From: Wuchereria bancrofti
Taxonomy: Eukaryota > Nematoda > Chromadorea > Rhabditida > Onchocercidae
Reading direction: 5' to 3'
DNA: 64,000 bases
NCBI GenBank assembly: GCA_005281725.1
Contig: SSBO01000003.1
Location: 6,200,495-6,264,494 of the forward strand
Part shown: piece by piece, positions 61,400 through 64,000 of the stretch
Position numbering within the stretch: the stretch's first letter is position 1
Layout: each line of letters opens with the position of its first letter
Position numbers and translations under genes: made by a program
Notes under the pieces: generated by a model
What the model was told of the DNA's origin: nothing
Databases searched by the model: none
Seen by the model: only the letters and a program-made list of their open reading frames with translations

Positions 61400-64000
61400 A
61401 TGTTCCGACTTTTACGGAACATTCTAGTGAGCTTTTATTTTTTATCCCATCTAATTGCATTATTAAATGGGAAAAGTTTTGATGCGAACAAATATTTGTA
61501 CGACAACGATACCATTGAAGAAAGGTACGTTCTCCAGTTGTCTATTAAAATATATTATTAACAATTTTATAACTAGCTACGTTAAATACGTTTAAAATGT
61601 ACGTTACAATGATTTGTGTGAATTATATTAAGCGAAGGATATGTAATAAAAACATACTAATATATATTATACATGCTATTTTCTATGTACTTTTTATTTG
61701 AAGCTTTCATGTTTACCATAATTTTTCCTACTATTTCATTACTTCCCTAACAATTTTGTTTCCAAAAAGTAGCAAATCTAGAATCACTTGAAGTGACCAG
61801 AAGCCACTGTGGAATAATGAAGTGACCGACAGCGATCCCAGAGACAACGTTATTGAAAGAAATGTTAATTTGTTTGCAAAAGGAAACGAATTTGATGCAA
61901 ACAGTGATAATGAAAATAGTATAACGAAGCTGTTACGAAGCAATTTGATTGATACTGAAAATAATTCTAGTGATAATTTTACTGAAGGAACTGTTAATGA
62001 GGAAAGCGGAATAAGTGGTATCACTTATCTATTTGATTATATGATTGTATCTGTATCAAATCCTTTTCTATCCTACCCAAACCTTTTTACGACAATTATT
62101 GCTTGATTGAGTCAGAAAATTCTTGATTTCCCATTTATTTGAAAACATTTCAATTTATGGAATTTGTCAAACTATAATTCTTTTTAGTAGTTTGGAAATA
62201 TTCAGAAAGTCAATCTAAATCTACTTGTCTTTTACTAATTCTATCGTTATGATGCAGAGTTTAAGTAGTAGACTTTAAAAATAATATCTTTGAGCAAATT
62301 CATCTTATCTACTAATTACTTCTTTAAAGGAACACTTTCTTCTCTCGACCGTGACAATTCCATTGAGAGTGAGAAAAACATTTCTGAAATTTATGACTAC
62401 GATAGCACTGGTACTAAACTACCCATTTTATGGATAAATACAACTTACCAAGTAAGTTTTCGTGCAAGAATATCGTAAGTAACAGACATGCATATGAACA
62501 CTCCGTGTCGATTAATCCTTTATTGCTGAAGGCTTACGATATTGGTTTAAATGTAACTACGATGGTTGAATGTGCTGTGTGGAATGTGTCGATGCTAATC
62601 AATATCACTGATACATCAGAGGTAAGTTCGGATTGTTTATACTCAAGAATTCTTTTCTTTCTTTCTAATTTTTCAGTTCCTTCTTTGAAATGCTTCTGAA
62701 ATGCAATATTTTGAAATATTTCAGAATCAAATGAATGCTACTGACAGCGATCCAAGCTGGACGATAAGTGGTATAGAAATTGTAAACACAAAAGAACGTC
62801 TCGAAGAACTAAAATTAGATACAAATTTACTTGATCAATATCGGGTCTGAATTATTTTACTATAAAACTTCAGAATAAGTGGGTACACTAATAACTTTAA
62901 TTTAAATACTAAATAGTTTTGCACTGTTAGTTAGTAGTTAGAAGAACCAATCATTTAATAAAGCATTCCGATTCATTCGAAAACTATTACTAATAACACA
63001 TTATTTAAAAAATCTTTCAAGAAAATTATTATTGTCTTCGAAGAAATTTGTAAAAATTATCCACGAGAATTATGGTTTTCAACAGTTGAAGATGCGCGAC
63101 AACTGGGAATAACAAAAACAGATTCATTTATCTGCGACCCATTCAAGGTATTCTTTACCATTGGAAATTGATATTTATGGTTAAGAGACGTTAATAAGCA
63201 ATAGTTTCTGTCAAAAATTTTTGAAATTTGTTTTGATAAGTCGGAAGAAATGCACGAAAACTGTTTTCCTGTTTGCTGCTTTGAAACATCAATACCTTCT
63301 CATTTTATCAAGCAATAAATCAAAACTGCTTACTGATATTCTAATTTATTAGTAAAAGCAATTTGATTCAATTCGTTGCAGGATGAATTGCATCCCAGTG
63401 AGGAGAAGTTGCAGCAATTTGAACAACTTTTGAATGAAATTGTGCAGAATTCCACTAGTACCTTAAACGGTATGTTTCATATTCGTGATCAATTTCAGGA
63501 CTTGTCTTCCGGATAACAATTCACTGAAGCAGTTAGCTGTCAGAAAGAAAATAGAATTTCGGATTAATAAAGATGGGAACTTTTTGAAGAAAGACAGAAG
63601 ACTTTTCAAATTAATATTTTTAAAAATAAAATTAATATTGTTAATTTATTGCAACATCAGCTAGATATTTCCAGAATTGTCTACGATACCTAACGACAAT
63701 ATAACGTTTGAAACCGTTACACCGATCACTTTATCGAAGAATAAAAGGTAATAACTGATGTAAGATTGATAGCAAATGGGCTACTGAACTGAAGGTTCAG
63801 ATTTGAATTTTTTTGTACATATCTTGAACATAAAGACGAAATATAGTTGCTGAAAATTACGGTATAGTACGAGTTCACTGCAGTACAGAAAAAGAATATC
63901 GTAAACGCAGCTTGGTTCGATATCTCAGGAAGGCTTCTAAGGAAGACAGTGGTAATGATGAAAGCGACGAAATTTTGAATTTAGCGTCTGTCGACAGTAA
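61400..64000 (+). CDS. Unrecognised secreted protein, 5' part (runs off the window)
   Basis: Nine exons are proposed: 61400-61524, 61794-62017, 62330-62451, 62532-62621, 62725-62844, 63022-63147, 63382-63469, 63675-63747 and 63884 to the window end, more than 350 residues. The phases agree. The start MFRLLRNILVSFYFLSHLIA is a good signal peptide. The mature part is acidic and Asn/Ser/Thr-rich with many N-glycosylation sequons (NNSS, NFT, NTT, NVT, NVS, NIT). TDSDPRDN (exon 2) and TDSDPSWT (exon 5) form a loose internal repeat. ELWFSTVEDARQLGITKTDS and RKRSLVRYLRKASKEDSGND lie near the present end. I recognise no domain. A secreted or surface glycoprotein, possibly lineage-specific, is the cautious reading. 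The acceptor of exon 4 (CTGAAG) and the last exon start are the weakest points. Confidence 0.65.

Overview
The window looks like nuclear DNA of a nematode, most likely a filarial or other spirurid species. This is inferred from several features: very AT-rich sequence, many small exons with GTAAGT/GTTAGT donors and TTTCAG/TTTTAG acceptors, acceptor-like sites a few bases before several start codons (as for spliced-leader trans-splicing), and a cuticle collagen with the standard nematode layout. There are no bacterial-style genes, tRNAs, rRNAs or CRISPR arrays that I can support. All gene models below are hand-spliced from the sequence. Junction phases agree throughout except where stated.

Layout. 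99-679 (+): last exon of an unrecognised basic protein. 2909-5338 (+): MND1, the meiotic partner of HOP2. 6789-11141 (+): a p53-family transcription factor (CEP-1/p63-like) with DNA-binding, tetramerisation and SAM domains. 11.1-16.3 kb: AT-rich, no gene seen. 16287-26759 (-): dynactin subunit 1 (p150/DNC-1), 28 exons, apparently without the N-terminal CAP-Gly domain. 26.8-28.6 kb: divergent promoter region holding a long perfect hairpin repeat. 28621-46197 (+): the cohesin loader SCC-2/NIPBL (PQN-85-like), 47 exons, with a glutamine-rich N-terminal extension. 49550-52424 (-): cuticle collagen, 6 exons, with a long charged C-terminal tail. 57272-60064 (+): alpha-arrestin (ARRDC type) with two C-terminal PPxY motifs. 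61400 to the window end (+): 5' part of an unrecognised secreted, glycosylation-site-rich protein.

There is no operon logic: intergenic gaps are over 1 kb. Three genes nevertheless act on chromosomes or genome integrity (MND1 in meiotic strand exchange, p53 in the damage response, SCC-2 in cohesin loading). The most interesting points are an MND1 gene in a nematode (C. elegans lacks it), a p53 protein keeping both an IRGR tetramerisation motif and a SAM domain, a CAP-Gly-less dynactin p150, and one SCC-2 exon-intron junction that looks one G short.
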